Positions 13,595 to 30,477 of a stretch of 64,000 nt of DNA are shown here, in pieces (position 1 is the stretch's first letter; every line of letters starts with the position of its first letter). The notes beneath the pieces were generated by a model. That model saw nothing but the letters and a program-made list of their open reading frames with translations, searched no databases and had not been told where the DNA came from. Origin of the DNA: Conus ventricosus (Eukaryota > Mollusca > Gastropoda > Neogastropoda > Conidae); the NCBI GenBank assembly GCA_018398815.1, contig CM031607.1, forward strand, positions 92,363,652 to 92,427,651. The letters are read 5' to 3'. The position numbers and the translations under genes were made by a program.

Positions 13595-13808
13595 TATATA
13601 TAAATATATATAATATATTATATATATATATATGCTACACAACATCCGCTAAGCTTTTTGGAGACCACACTACGCATGATTTTAAGCTGATGGATAAATG
13701 AATTAACAACAAAGATGACAAAATTGAAGAAGAGGGTCTTGTGGCTACGACTTAGTAGATGTCTGACCTACGCATTAGCCCAAAGCGCCGGTCAGACCTT
13801 GAGTGCCC
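13520..13808 (+). mobile_element. SINE, GTTTCAGTTTC family (left copy)
   Basis: It starts GGCAGTTTCAGTTTCATC, carries an internal (TA)n expansion at 13562-13633, then CTACACAACATCCGCTAAG and a downstream GTCAGACCTTGAGTGC. These segments resemble a SINE I associate with gastropod genomes (from memory). The internal part with AAGCTGATGGATAAATGAAT is shared with the minus-strand SINE at 25921-26145, so the two define a family within this window. Confidence 0.6.
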
Positions 13809-13857
13809 ACCTAACATTGTTTTCTTTTTTTCTTCATTTTAGTATTATCATTTTTTT

Positions 13858-14411
13858 TTTTTTTTGGGGGGGGGTATGTGTGTGTATGCATGTGTGTGCA
13901 CGGGCCCATATGTGTGCCTGTGCGCGCGCGCGTGTGTGTGTCTGTGTGCGCATGCGTGTGTGCACGCTTGTGTGTTTGTGTGTGCGACAGATCTACGCCG
14001 GGCGGCGCATCCAATCTTCCAGCCACTACGGGTGTCAGCAGGTCTGGTCTGTGCTGCTGGAGGAGGGGTTGCGGAGGGGTGTGGTGAGGGGGTTGCGGCT
14101 TCTGGAATCGTGGGAACATGGTGGGCGATGGAGCACAGCCTGACTACGATCACCGTTGCCCAGCCAACCATGTTTTCGGTCGGCATGATTGGCACCCTCC
14201 TCAGGATCGGGCTGTGAGAACCATGTAAAGGAATTTGTGTGTGTGTTGCTCCTTTGAGGCAGCTTCAGGCGGCACAGGACCATCGCCACCCGAGCTTGAA
14301 GAAGAAGGCCGCCCGGTAGTCCTGAAGACAGGCCTTTGAGGGTTGGAGGTGGTGGTGGTGGGGGGTGGGGGGGGGGGGGGGGGGGGGGGGGGAGGAGAGG
14401 GGGGGGGGGGA
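13858..14411. repeat. Poly-T/G, alternating purine-pyrimidine tract and poly-G run
   Basis: Poly-T then poly-G at 13851-13874, a GT/GCGC-rich alternating tract at 13876-13990 (potential Z-DNA), and a G-run at 14349-14411 broken only by single T/A bases (potential G-quadruplex). The right copy has the same at about 36878-37010 and 37370-37441, with different run lengths. Proline-only or Cys/Val-only frames here are artefacts of the repeats. Confidence 0.85.
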
Positions 14412-14532
14412 GTGCCGCCTAACATAGTGGGCTGATCAACACCACATCGTTGACTCCAGTTCACACAGATCCAGAACCAGGTGCCGGACACCAGTTCAGC
14501 AGGAAGAAGGAAGAGGACCTGGACACCAGACC

Positions 14533-14709
14533 GGGACAGGTAAGGGAATGTTGCTTATAGCCCAGCCGACCGCCAAGGGCCACACAGGCCGGGACAGGTA
14601 AGGGAATGTTGCTTACAGCTCAGCCGACCGCAAAGGGCCACACAGGCCGGGACAGGTAATGGAATGTTGCTTACAGCCCAGCCGACCGCCAAGGGCCACA
14701 CAGGCCGGG
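14533..14709 (+). repeat. 58-bp tandem repeat, three units
   Basis: Three consecutive units begin GGGACAGGTAAKGGAATGTT and end GGGCCACACAGGCC, each 58 bp, with 1-3 differences between units. The right copy is at 37564-37740. The period is not a multiple of three, and no coding role is apparent. Confidence 0.85.
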
Positions 14710-14879
14710 ACAACTTCAGCAAGAAAGGAGAGCCCCCGTCTGGAACCAAGCCCAAGACTCCTAGCAACGATCAGACATCCTGCCACAAAAATAAACAAGA
14801 TGCGAAGCATATATACGTACTCCAGTTTTCCAAACCGCTTATAAATCGGCCAAGTGCTTTGTGAGATAAGAAATAAAGG

Positions 14880-15860
14880 CAAAATAATGGTTTTAACGGT
14901 TATTTAACTGATGTACACTTTTGAAACTGGTATTTGAGTCCTCACTGGCTAAAGCCTGTGTACATACCAAATTTCATCCAAATCGGACAATATGTCAAGA
15001 ATAACGGTTTTTAACGGTCAGATTTTGAAACACTGCATGGAAATGCCATTTGCGTGTGATGACCTTTCTATATACAAAATGTCATTAAAACACACCAATA
15101 TATATAAAAAATAACGGTAAAATAACGGTATATCGGTTATATAACCGATATACACTTTTGAAACCGGTATTTTAGTCCTCGCTGGGCTAAAGCCTGTGTA
15201 CATACCAAATTTCATCCAAATCGGACAATATGTCAAGAATAACGGTTTTTAACGGTCAGATTTTGAAACACTGCATGGAAGTGCCATTTGTGTGTGATGA
15301 CCTTTCTATATACAAAATGTCATTAAAACACACCAATATATATATAAAATAATGGTAAAATGACGGTTTATCGGTTATATAACCGATATACACTTTTGAA
15401 ACGGTATTTCAGTCCTCACTGGGCTAAAGCCTGTGTACATACCAAATTTCATCCAAATCGGACAATATGTCAAGAATAACGGTTTTTAACGGTCAGATTT
15501 TGAAACACTACATGGAAGTGCCATTTGTGTGTGATAACCTTTCTATATACAAAATTTCATTAAAACCCACCAATATCTAAAAAAAAAATAACGGCAAAAT
15601 GACGGTTTATTGGTTATATAACCGATATGCACTTTTGAAACCGGTATTTTAGTCCTCACTGGGCTAAAGCCTGTGTACATATCAAATTTAATCGAAATCG
15701 GACAATATGTCAAGAATAACGGTTTTTAACGGTCAAATTTTGAAAAACTTTTTAGAAGTGCCATTTGTGTGTGATAACCTTTCTATATACCAAATTTCAT
15801 CAAAATCCACCTATATATAAGAAATAACGACAGAATAACGGTTTTATAACGGTTGTTTAA
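14880..15860 (+). repeat. 240-bp tandem array rich in TAACGG/CCGTTA motifs (left copy)
   Basis: Four units of about 240 bp can be aligned on CACTTTTGAAAC (about 14918, 15153, 15391, 15629). Each also holds GCCTGTGTACATA, ATCGGACAATATGTCAAG and several copies of TAACGG or AACGG. Units differ by a few per cent. TATAACCGATATA and similar short palindromes recur. No protein is encoded. Confidence 0.88.
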
Positions 15861-15939
15861 TCCATTTTCAGCATTACATCACTTACATATGGACAGAGGA
15901 TCCGATTTGTCACAAGATCATCCAAACCGCTTACAAATT

Positions 15940-16303
15940 GGCCAAGTACTTTCTGAGATATTCCACAAAGAAGAAAAACCGTTACAGGCCGTTACAACCG
16001 TTAGTAACGGCTATAACGGGGCAAACTAAAACATCAGGCATCATCCGTGACCCATAATGAACATACCTGCTAATTTTCATAAAGGTCGGCCAAGTACTTT
16101 CTGAGATATTCCACAAAGAAGAAAAACCGTTACAGGCCGTTACAGCCGTTGGTAACGGTTATAACGGTAAACTAAACGTCGGGCATTATTCGTGACCCAT
16201 AATGAACATACCTACAAATTTTCAGAAAGATCGGTCAAGTACTTTCTGAGATATTTCATAAAGAAGAACAAGCGTTACAGGCCGTTACAGCCGTTAGTAA
16301 CTT
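15940..16303 (+). repeat. About 146-bp tandem array with clustered CCGTTA/TAACGG (left copy)
   Basis: Three partial units start at 15940, 16088 and 16233 with GGCCAAGTACTTTCTGAGAT. Each contains a cluster such as CCGTTACAGGCCGTTACAGC followed by TAACGG in the opposite orientation, so inverted hexamers are packed within about 40 bp. It adjoins the 240-bp array and shares its motif, suggesting one composite repeat. The right copy is at about 38970-39332. Confidence 0.8.
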
Positions 16304-16758
16304 GTTGATAGACAGATGGCTGAAGACATAAGTTTAACGTCCTATTTGCCAGCTATCTGTCTATCAACAAATCTATCTTAGCAGGCTTAACATACCAAGA
16401 TTACCTCTGCACCCAAACACGCACACGTGCACTCAAGCACCCACCGAACATACCATGAACAAACGCACGTTAGTAACGGCTGTAACGGTAAACTAAAACG
16501 TCGGGCATCATACCCATAATGAAGATACCTACAAATTTCAGAAAGATCGACCCAGTAGTTTTGTCTGGAGCGAGTGGAACACATTTTGACCACGGACACA
16601 CAGACAGACAGACAGACACACACACATTCTAAAGTACTCCCTGTTATGAATTGGGAGTACAAAAATACAATACAGACTTCAGTCTAGAACACCATGTCTT
16701 TAAGGGGCTCAGGCAAATAGGACGTTAAACTGATGTCTTCAGCTATCTGTCTATCAAC
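16304..16758. repeat. Inverted repeat, 47-bp arms (left copy)
   Basis: The arm at 16304-16350 is the reverse complement of 16712-16758 with two mismatches. The 361-bp interior contains another TAACGG fragment and a (GACA)n tract. The right copy has arms at about 39334-39382 and 39742-39789. This could be a small foldback element or a rearrangement of the neighbouring satellite. Confidence 0.8.
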
Positions 16759-16858
16759 AAATCTATCTTAGCAGGCTTAACATACCAAGATTACCTCTGC
16801 ACCCAAACACGCACACGTGCACTCAAGCACCCACCGAACATACCATGAACAAACGCAC
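16351..16858 (+). repeat. 118-bp direct repeat flanking the inverted-repeat interior
   Basis: Positions 16351-16468 and 16741-16858 are identical over 118 bp, offset by 390 bp. The first copy begins directly after the left inverted arm, and the second begins inside the right inverted arm. The pair suggests a segmental duplication of the satellite edge. The right block has the same pair starting at about 39383 and 39772. Confidence 0.85.
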
Positions 16859-16890
16859 AAACAGGACAGTTACTGACTTTTGAAAAGTTA

Positions 16891-16908
16891 GCACACACAC
16901 ACTCACTC

Positions 16909-16973
<65 letters not shown>

Positions 16974-17026
16974 ACACACGCTCGCAAGCATGCACGCACG
17001 CGCGCAGGCGCGCGCGCGCACGCACA

Positions 17027-17086
<60 letters not shown>
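16891..17086 (+). repeat. (CA)n microsatellite with GCGC-rich centre
   Basis: Two long CA runs flank a CGCGCG-rich core at about 16978-17030, all alternating purine-pyrimidine. The right copy is at about 39922-40121, with a different repeat number. Cys/Val frames on the minus strand are artefacts. Confidence 0.95.
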
Positions 17087-17088
<2 letters not shown>

Positions 17089-17099
17089 ATTTCCTACAT

Positions 17100-19437
17100 C
17101 ACCCAAGGAAACATGCGCCAACATGCACAAGGCATTTCATTAAGACATGACTGAACATAACTGCTCCCTGGCGGATGCCACTGTGTGACCACCAGATGCA
17201 ACACAACAGAACCTCCATAGAAGCACCCCACGGGTGTACCAGACCGTATTTCATGACTGCAGAACCCGCCGGTAAAACACTATCAAGCAACTGCTACACG
17301 CATCCTCAACCCCCCACTCGTTGCTGTTGCATTGACAGGAGAAACCATTACAACTTCAGATACAGCCAACCTTCGCGTCAAGGTCTCGCACGCCCTCTGA
17401 AGAGGATCCCAGTTGCAGCTTTTCCCGCTGTCAACCGAGGGTGTTTCTTCACCGTTATTACTGGGCTAATTCCTCCGAGTCGACCGAAAGGAACACGAAC
17501 AGAACACATAAAGTTTGGTGCCATTCAGTGTTCACTATCTGAGGTCTAGAAATTCCCAGGTAATTTTCAGTTGTTCCGGGGATAAGTTAAGTAACAAAAA
17601 AAAACAACAACAACAAAAAAAAAAAAAAAAAAAAACTGATTGCTGGAGGTGGATGGCAGCGGCGGATGGGAAGATAGAGGACTAGAGCTGATGAATGTGT
17701 GAAAGTGAAACGGGAAAGAAAGAAGCGTGATCGGTCGATCAGCACTGAAGCTTATTTCTCAAAAATCGGTTGTCCGACAGACAAGTAGGAGGAGAATTTC
17801 CACTATGTCCGCCAGCAGAAGATTGAGTTGTCACGGACTATCGGACAGAGTGAGTATTTCGAACCTTGCGATATAGATGATCCGCTGGTCAGTCTGGACA
17901 CTGTGGCCGAGAGAGACTGATTTGTCAAGCCAGGCCGAACACTGAGTCGACAGCAAGAGAGAATGAAAACAACAACAACAACAAACAAACAAACAAAAAT
18001 GAAAACTGCTTTCTTCGTAGTTGGAACATGGGATAGGGAGTGAATTCGGGGTACTTGGGGGTGGATAGGGAGTGAATTCGGGGTACTTGGGGGTGGATAG
18101 GGAGGGAACGAGGAGAGGGAAGAAGGAGGGGGAGGCGGGGCAGACGACTATCAAACACAATGATAATTGTATTGCGCATTTTGAACAGGCCGCGTTGCGC
18201 AGAATGTTTTACCGTCTCACTTCCCTCGGCTGGACAGTCAAAAGGTCAAAATGTGCTCACAAAGTGCAAAAGGCCGTTGAGAAGGGAAACAAAAAAACAA
18301 AAACAAAAACAAAACGACAACAAAAAAAAAACAAAGAAAGAAAGAAACTAACCAACCTCACTGACATCCCACAAGTGTCACCTCCACATCTCAGACTCGT
18401 TTTGATCCGTCTCTCTCTGTGACTCGTTTTGATCTCTCTCTCTCTCTCTGTTTCCTTCAGTTTGACTATCCACCATGTCTTTATTATGTTTATACATAGT
18501 TTGCTTATCATTGCAGAATTTGATTACAGTGTTGCTACGTTGAATTGTCAGTATGAATGATATGTGTTGAAGTCATGTATGCATGACAAAGGCAGATTTA
18601 AGACTAGGCTTTGGCCTAAAATCTTCATCATTGCGTATTGAAGATCAATCAATCAGCCTCTCTCGCTGGCGATTTATCACTGTTAATTTCATCTAATCTT
18701 TCGATCGATCCATCGATAGATAAACGAAGCGGAGGCAGATTGAGAGATAGATTAATAAAATGAGACCGAGATAGATAGACTAACAGAATAAAAAGTCAGA
18801 TGAATGGAGAGTTAACAGACTGAGATGAAAATTGAATGAATTGAATGGTTCTTTTCCCTACCACTTTATTTGTTTGTTTTGTCATGCACATGATTCGCAT
18901 TAATGCCATGGATACGTGGGTGATTGTGAAAGCAAGGCCTATTCTCCAGAACGACACAAGCAAGATACACACACAGGCCTACTATGTAACAGAGATAATG
19001 TGCAAGTCGACGGTCACACGCGACAGATTTCTACAGACGCGGAGTTATCTCAGCGTTGTTTACTTCCGGTTCATGGTTGCCGAGGTAAATGCTCCCATTG
19101 CGTCTGAATCAAAGGAGGGAAGAAAGGGAACATCCTCTTGAAGAGTGCCAAGCTGGAAAAAAAAAATCAAGCACAGAAGCTGGAAGGGAGTTCCAATTTG
19201 AACTGACACTGGAAAAAAACAAACTGAGTTTAAAACTCTTGTTTTTTTAAGATCCGACTAACGAAGAGGATGAAAATAAACCTTTTTTTTATCATGGTAC
19301 TAATAAATAATGCATTTAATCGCATGGATTTTTCCTGTGAACGGTGTGACTATATTTCTTATTTGTAGTGCTGTGACCGAATTTGCGCTCATGGTAATTT
19401 TCCTGAATGATCACGATGATTTTTGACGCAATTTAGC
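17100..19437. other. Intergenic stretch upstream of the IAP gene
   Basis: No gene is recognised. It holds an A-run at 17590-17634, a tandem pair of about 37 bp around 18028-18105 (GGGAGTGAATTCGGGGTACT), an AAAC-rich tract at 18290-18345, a (CT)n tract at 18408-18450, and short GATA/ATCG-rich repeats at 18700-18780. Frames of 60-124 codons here have no recognisable domain. The right copy spans about 40130-42465. Confidence 0.5.
18595..18660 (+). mobile_element. Possible SINE or LINE 3' tail with (ATCA)n end
   Basis: A short hairpin (TAGGCTTTGGCCTA) is followed by ATTGAAGATCAATCAATCAG. The LINE in this window ends the same way: a GGCC...GCC hairpin, then ATTAAAGATTCATTCATTC at 62320-62343. A stem-loop plus a short repeat tail is how L2/CR1-type RTs recognise templates, so this may be a 3' end mobilised by a related RT. 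The right copy is at about 41622-41690. Confidence 0.4.
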
Positions 19438-19447
19438 GGGAATTCCC
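19438..19447. promoter_or_regulatory. Perfect palindromic NF-kB-type site GGGAATTCCC (left copy)
   Basis: GGGAATTCCC matches the GGGRNWYYCC Rel-homodimer consensus on both strands and lies 128 bp upstream of the IAP start codon. Vertebrate BIRC3 is a known NF-kB target, so the position is suggestive. No TATA box was seen between it and the ATG. Role is inferred. Confidence 0.5.
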
Positions 19448-19574
19448 GATTCCAATTTTAGCGACACGTAAATTAGGTTGGCCGCCATGATAGGACCTGT
19501 GGTAGTTCCCAGACTTAAGTGAGACCACCACTCGTCTGATCGTGCATTTTGTCTGAAAGCTTCAGCTGAACCTA

Positions 19575-25094
<5,520 letters not shown>

Positions 25095-25920
25095 CTGAGA
25101 GTCTGTAGTGCCATGTTGGATGTAGTCATCGGTCCCACTGTAGTGTGTAGTTGGGAAGCACCGTCCATCTCGAGCTGATATAGCATTTGGATAGGAAGAC
25201 GGGATGAGGTCTCTTCCATTGATCCGTTATGCCCCGCCAGCCAACCGTTTTAGAAGCGGAACAAACAAATTTGAAGCACGGCTTACGACATTTCTTGGAA
25301 TTCACAATTGTGAAAAAAAAAAAACCCAAAAATGTCCGACTTGCGTGCACTGTGATGGTGAGGTATAGAGACAATTCACAAAGACGGAGGAGAGCAGTTC
25401 CATTTGCTTGAGAGCATCGCCTGTGATATCTTCTTTCACTCTGTGTGTGTTGTCACATAGTTTGGAAGCTACTGTGTCTGCTGCTGAAATGATGAGCAGC
25501 GTGACTTCTTGTAGTGACGAGGAGCGCCTCTTCAGTGCTCACAACGAAGTAACCTGTTCTGAAATAGAGTGTTCTTCATGTGAATTTGCTATTTTTGTGT
25601 CTTTGCCATTTTTGTGTATTTGTGAATTTGCTGTTTTTGTGTATTTGTGTCTTTGCTATTTTTGTGTATTTGTGTCTTTGCTATTTTTGTGTATTTGCTA
25701 TTTTTTGAATTGGTTCCAGTAATATGTTTGTAAGCTGACATGATTTAACACAGTGCTGAAGCTGTTTGAGCATTGTCCTTTGAATTGTATGGTTTTCAAA
25801 AGAACCTGAACTGGGATATTTCTTTTAAACTCAAGTCTGTATCACATGGTGGTATGGCCAGTATACATGCTTGCAATGTCAAATTGATCTTCATGATATC
25901 TGGTATTAATTTTCTGTTTG
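25095..25920. other. IAP 3' region
   Basis: This directly follows the RING stop codon. It holds no second gene. A tandem tract of about 24 bp (CTATTTTTGTGTATTTGTGT) lies at 25585-25705. It is probably the 3' untranslated region or a terminal intron. The right copy is at about 48061-48880. Confidence 0.45.
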
Positions 25921-26145
25921 TGCTGGTCTGACAGTTTGTTGGGTTAATGTGCAAGTCAGACATCTGCTAAGTTGTAGCTATGAAAGCCTCATCTGAAATC
26001 CTCTTACCTTAGTCGTTAATTCATTTATCTATCAGCTTGAAATCATGCACATTGTGGTCTCAAACCATGGCGGATGTGGTGTAGTATATAATTATGCACT
26101 AGTCCTCACGCAGTGACACCCCTGGATGAAACTGAAACTGAAACG
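25921..26145 (-). mobile_element. SINE, GTTTCAGTTTC family (left copy, minus strand)
   Basis: On the minus strand it starts GTTTCAGTTTCAGTTTCATC, then TGTCACTGCGTGAGGACTAG, CTACACCACATCCGCC, AAGCTGATAGATAAATGAAT and a 3' part CAGATGTCTGACTTGC. The same ordered segments occur in the plus-strand element at 13520-13808, including the unusual internal AAGCTGAT block. The right copy is at about 48881-49108. Confidence 0.65.
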
Positions 26146-26454
26146 TGTTGAAATCAGAGGTATTCATCAATTGACTGATTGTTGAGTTGCCTGTGTCTGC
26201 TTTTGTCAGACTGGTTGACTGTAGGCAGTCAGTATTGGAACCATTGTAATTACACCTGTATGTAATCACACCAGTATCATGCCATACGTTAGACATGTTA
26301 AGACTATTTCAACATTCGACATGGGCATCTCACATGGTGTCATAGTCAAGGAGTAAAGTTAAATCTGTATTCAAAATTTTACAGCAGACATGTTTAAACA
26401 GAAATCTTGACAAGCATTTGCTGCGAACAAACACTAGCTCTGTGACTGTCTGCT

Positions 26455-26880
26455 TTTTTTCTTTCTTTGTGTCTTTCATAATTTCTTATTCTTTGTGTCT
26501 CTCATAATTTCTGACTTCTATGTTTATAATTTCTTACCTCTTTGTGTCTCTCATAATTTCTTACTTCTTTGTGTCTCTCATAATTTCTGACTTCTTTGTG
26601 TCTCTCATAATTTCTGACTTCTATGTTTCATAATTTCTTACCTCTTTGTGTCTTCATAATTTCTTACTTCTTTGTGTCTCTCATAATTTCTGACTTCTTT
26701 GTGTCTCTCATAATTTCTGACTTCTATGTTTCATAATTTCTTACTTCTTTGTGTTCTCATAATTTCTGACTTCTTTGTGTCTCTATAATTTCTGACTTCT
26801 ATGTTTCATAATTTCTGACTTCTATGTGTCTCTCATAATTTCTGACTTCTTTGGTCTCACATAATTTCTTCTCTTCCTCT
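26455..26880 (+). repeat. About 27-bp minisatellite CTCATAATTTCTGACTTC (left copy)
   Basis: Roughly 16 units alternate between TTTGTGTCTCTCATAATTTC and a shortened TATGTTTCATAATTTC form, giving a higher-order pattern. The right copy is at about 49425-49850. No coding potential is apparent. Confidence 0.85.
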
Positions 26881-27439
26881 CACGTGTCTGCCTACGTCTC
26901 TCTTCATCTCCGTCTGCTCAAATGTTCCGTTATTTCTGCACATGAAAACAGTTTTAAGTTAAGGGTTTGTTTTCCTCTGAATTTGTGGAATGTATAGATG
27001 CAACATTTTATTGTAAAACTGTCATAGAAATCTAAACATCAAAAAGACTAGGCAGCAAATGTGCAAAAGAAAAATTCATTGAAGAATTCATTATCTTTAT
27101 CTGTCATAGCTGACTGGCCCTGTGCTTAGTTAAGTTCAAATCTGCCACTTGGACTGTTGGATAAACAGTATCAGTTAGATGCAGATGTAGGATGTACATG
27201 AATACAACTTGCTAGATCTTTTGAGTACAGGTGACATAAGAATTCATCATTTCATTGAAACTTACTACTTAGTCATTGATTGCGATGCCAAGAGCTTCAA
27301 ATGGATGTAGATGTCCACAGTTTTACTGGTCTGTTTCATCCTCTTTACTGGAAATTCAGTTTGGCAGATTTATGGTAAAAATGTTTGGCTATTTCAGCAC
27401 ATGAAACAGTTTTAAGTTCGGGTTTGTTTCCCACTGAAT

Positions 27440-27760
27440 TTATGGAATGAATAGATGACACATTTTATTGTTAGCATATTATTTAAGAGAATGAAATATT
27501 ATGACAGTGTAATAGATGACAACATTTTATTGTTTGCATATTATTTAAGAGAATGAAATATGATTGACAGTATAATAGATGACAACATTTTATCTTTAAG
27601 AGAAATGAAACATGACGACAGTGTTGTGTAGCTTTCAGGAAGGAAGGTTTAACACACTGCCACATACACTGAAAAGGCCACACTTACACACACACAACAC
27701 ACACACACACACACACACACACACCACACACACACACACACACGCGCGCGCGCGCCTCCC
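27440..27760 (+). repeat. About 61-bp triplicated segment followed by (CA)n/(GC)n
   Basis: Three degenerate units hold TAGATGACAACATTTTAT and TTAAGAGAATGAAATAT at 27440-27612. A (CA)n tract ending in CGCGCGCGCG follows at 27688-27757. The right copies are at about 50420-50590 and 50663-50735. Confidence 0.75.
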
Positions 27761-28734
27761 AGCCCCCCCTCCACATACATATTGTCATACATAAGCAGTT
27801 CAATTGTTGTTCTCGCTGATCGTTCTAGTCCGCAGAGGTGGGCCCATCCACTGCAATAACTTTGCACACTGTCATCTGCCCTCATCTTCTTAGCAAGATG
27901 AAAACGCATCGACTGTCACCACCAGGTGGCACCTTGAAATGTTAACTGGGAAAATTCTGGGCTGGAAGTTTAACACTTTTGGTCAGAAAATGGTGAGGTG
28001 GTAGAGCAGATGGTCAAAAGGAATGGTCCAATGTCATCCACAGAGCAGTGGGATTGCCCGTTTCTAGGCTTTGTGCAGCCGCTGTGAAGTCTCTGTACAA
28101 GCTGAGGACGACGATTGCGCTGATGGGATAATGATTGAACTGGTACTGAAACCTTGGACACTTTTCTGACATGATTTATCAGATGATCAGCATCAGAATT
28201 ATGGAATTAGAAAATGAACAAACAAACCACCACCACCACCACCACCACCACCACAGTATGTCAATAAAAGAAAAAGTAAGAAAAGCGTCAGACTACATGC
28301 AGACATGCACACAGTTTAGGTGATACTGTTTGGTCATAGCACACAGTGAAAATGAGATTATCTTAAATTGTCTGACATAGCTTCTTATCAGACTAGATCT
28401 CTTTACATTGTTTCTGAGACTTACTAAATGCTGATGCTTTGAAGATTCCAAGCCTTCAGTTTTGATATATATCTCTCTCTCTGTTTTTCTTTCAGATAAT
28501 TGATTAGTGGAGATTGCCAAATCAAAGCATGCCACATCTTTAACAGCCAAAATACATGCAGCATACATGTCCACGGTGTACACTCAGCACTCAATAGAGA
28601 ATGATAGAACGTAAAGTTCCATATTCAACAGTTACAGAATAAAACAGCCAGATGACTCAGATGTTGACGCTGTGTAGCTACAGCCAGTATGAAATACTTA
28701 TAAAGTATCTTCCCTCTCTTTCATCCACCTCTGT
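27761..28734. other. Intergenic or 3' intron stretch
   Basis: No gene is recognised. It contains a (CCA)n tract at 28225-28254 and a strong splice-acceptor-like sequence at about 28470-28495 (CTCTCTCTGTTTTTCTTTCAG). Splicing the RING exon to this acceptor would still give the same last residue and a stop. Confidence 0.4.
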
Positions 28735-28965
28735 CTACAGATTGTTGATATTTTGTAGTTATAGTCAGTTGAAGTACTCATAAAACATCTTCTCTCCCCC
28801 TGCATATACAGACGTTTGATATTCTATTGTTTAGTGACCTCTGTCTACAGATTGTTGATTTTGTATTTTATAGTCAGTCTGAAGTACTCATAAAACATCT
28901 TCTCCTCCACCTGCATATTACAGACGTTGATATTCTATTGTTATAGTGTCTGAATTACTTTTGAA
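28735..28965 (+). repeat. About 110-bp tandem duplication
   Basis: Two units share CTGTCTACAGATTGTTGAT, CTGAAGTACTCATAAAACAT and CAGACGTTTGATATTCTATTG. The right copy at about 51715-51950 is cleaner and shows the duplication well. Non-coding. Confidence 0.75.
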
Positions 28966-30477
28966 ACTTTCTTCTCTATCTCTTTGTCCTGCCTTTGCAT
29001 GTCTGTCTCTCTTTTAATATTATTTCATAGTGAATAACAGCCAGAAGTAGATCAAACCCAAGTCAAGGTAGTATGTGATGCTGACAAACGCTGAAACAGA
29101 AAAAGAAACACAGGGATTTTTTCATGTCCTTGAAGTACCTCTGTCTGCTTCCTTTATTGCCTGTTCACAGCTTGTGGCTTTTTTTTTTCCTTCCTGGTTG
29201 ATAAGGAAGGAAAGCTGTAGTGAGGAAGGGAAGAGTACGGGTAATTTTGTCATAAAGCAACACACAGAAACCAGGAACAAAAGAACCTGCACTGGAATAT
29301 CCTAGAGTTATTGCAGCATCGTGTCACGCCAGTCTTTTTCAGTTTCTTCTGCTTCAAGGAAGCACCACTGCATGATAATTAGACCATGTGTGTATAACCT
29401 ACACCACATGTGGGGAGATGTAAGGCCACAAAGGGCTGGGACAACAGCTAGACGAATGAACAAATAAATGAACACCTGATGAGGAACGAACTGGAAAAAA
29501 GGCTGCGTTCTAGGTGAGAATAATTAGCAAATAGCTGATATTCACACTTATCCAACATTTTTTCAGGCTTTGAAGTTATGTTCCATCATAGTTAAAAATA
29601 TTTGTTGTGCTCACATCTGTTTAAAAGAATCGCTCAGTTCTTTTTATGGGGAAAAACAGAAACACAACCATTGAACAGGAAACGCTGTATTATATGTTTG
29701 TAATGTGATGAAAAGATTCTCCAGAATTGTTTGACTCGTTTCTTTTTGGGTTTTTTTCCAAAAGTTTTCGATAAGGACATATCATGTGACAAAAGTTATG
29801 ACAGTTTCTGTGTGACAAGAAAGAGATGAAAAATGTGGAGAAAAAAAAAATTGCATGTCACGACTTTGATTCATTTTTCTTTATGCATCATTTCTTCAAT
29901 CACAATTTTTGTTAGTTGTGGTAAACATTTGTTTATTAAACAGATTTTTGTTTTGTTTCAGAGATGGAATTGTAACACAATATTGTTGAACAGATATCAT
30001 ATTTGATCAGTTTTGTTCCTGTTAATGTAACAGTTATTCTTGGTTTGGGTTTGCTTTTTTTTTCTTTTTTCTTTGAATATTTTGTCTCTGAAATTAGCAT
30101 TGCTTGCTATAGTCAAGGAAAAATGTGCCCTGAATGTCATGAATTAGTAGACATTTGTATAGCTTTGACTGAAAGTATATGTAGTCTAAAGTGTTAGGCA
30201 AAAAACTTGAGAAATGATATGTGCCCTGCTTGGTGTCTTAAAATATAGCGTCTTGGTGAATTCACATATTATAAACATTTCCATCAAGTTAAAAAAAATG
30301 TCCTCATTATGAAAGTGGAGCATTGAATTTGCTCATGCAGGGAGTCCAGGTAAAAGATAATTCAACACTTGTAATGACAGTCAGATTTGATGTGGAATGG
30401 TGATTAAGGTTCTGTTCATCATCAGTATAAAAAGTTCCTGCACCAGGCTATTGGCTGTAAAGGTCATTGAACTGTTA
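28966..30477. other. Stretch without recognisable features
   Basis: AT-rich, with no open frame beyond about 80 codons and no known motif. Short T-runs only. The right copy spans about 51951-53461. Confidence 0.4.

Noticed and set aside
14201..14491. Proline-rich minus-strand frame (also 37286-37522)
   Set aside because: Created by the poly-G run; run length differs between the two copies, so the frame is not conserved.
16791..17130. Cys/Val-rich and His/Thr-rich frames over (CA)n/(GT)n tracts (also near 22500, 23100, 24700, 30750 and their right-copy counterparts)
   Set aside because: Pure dinucleotide translation products without any domain, present on both strands.
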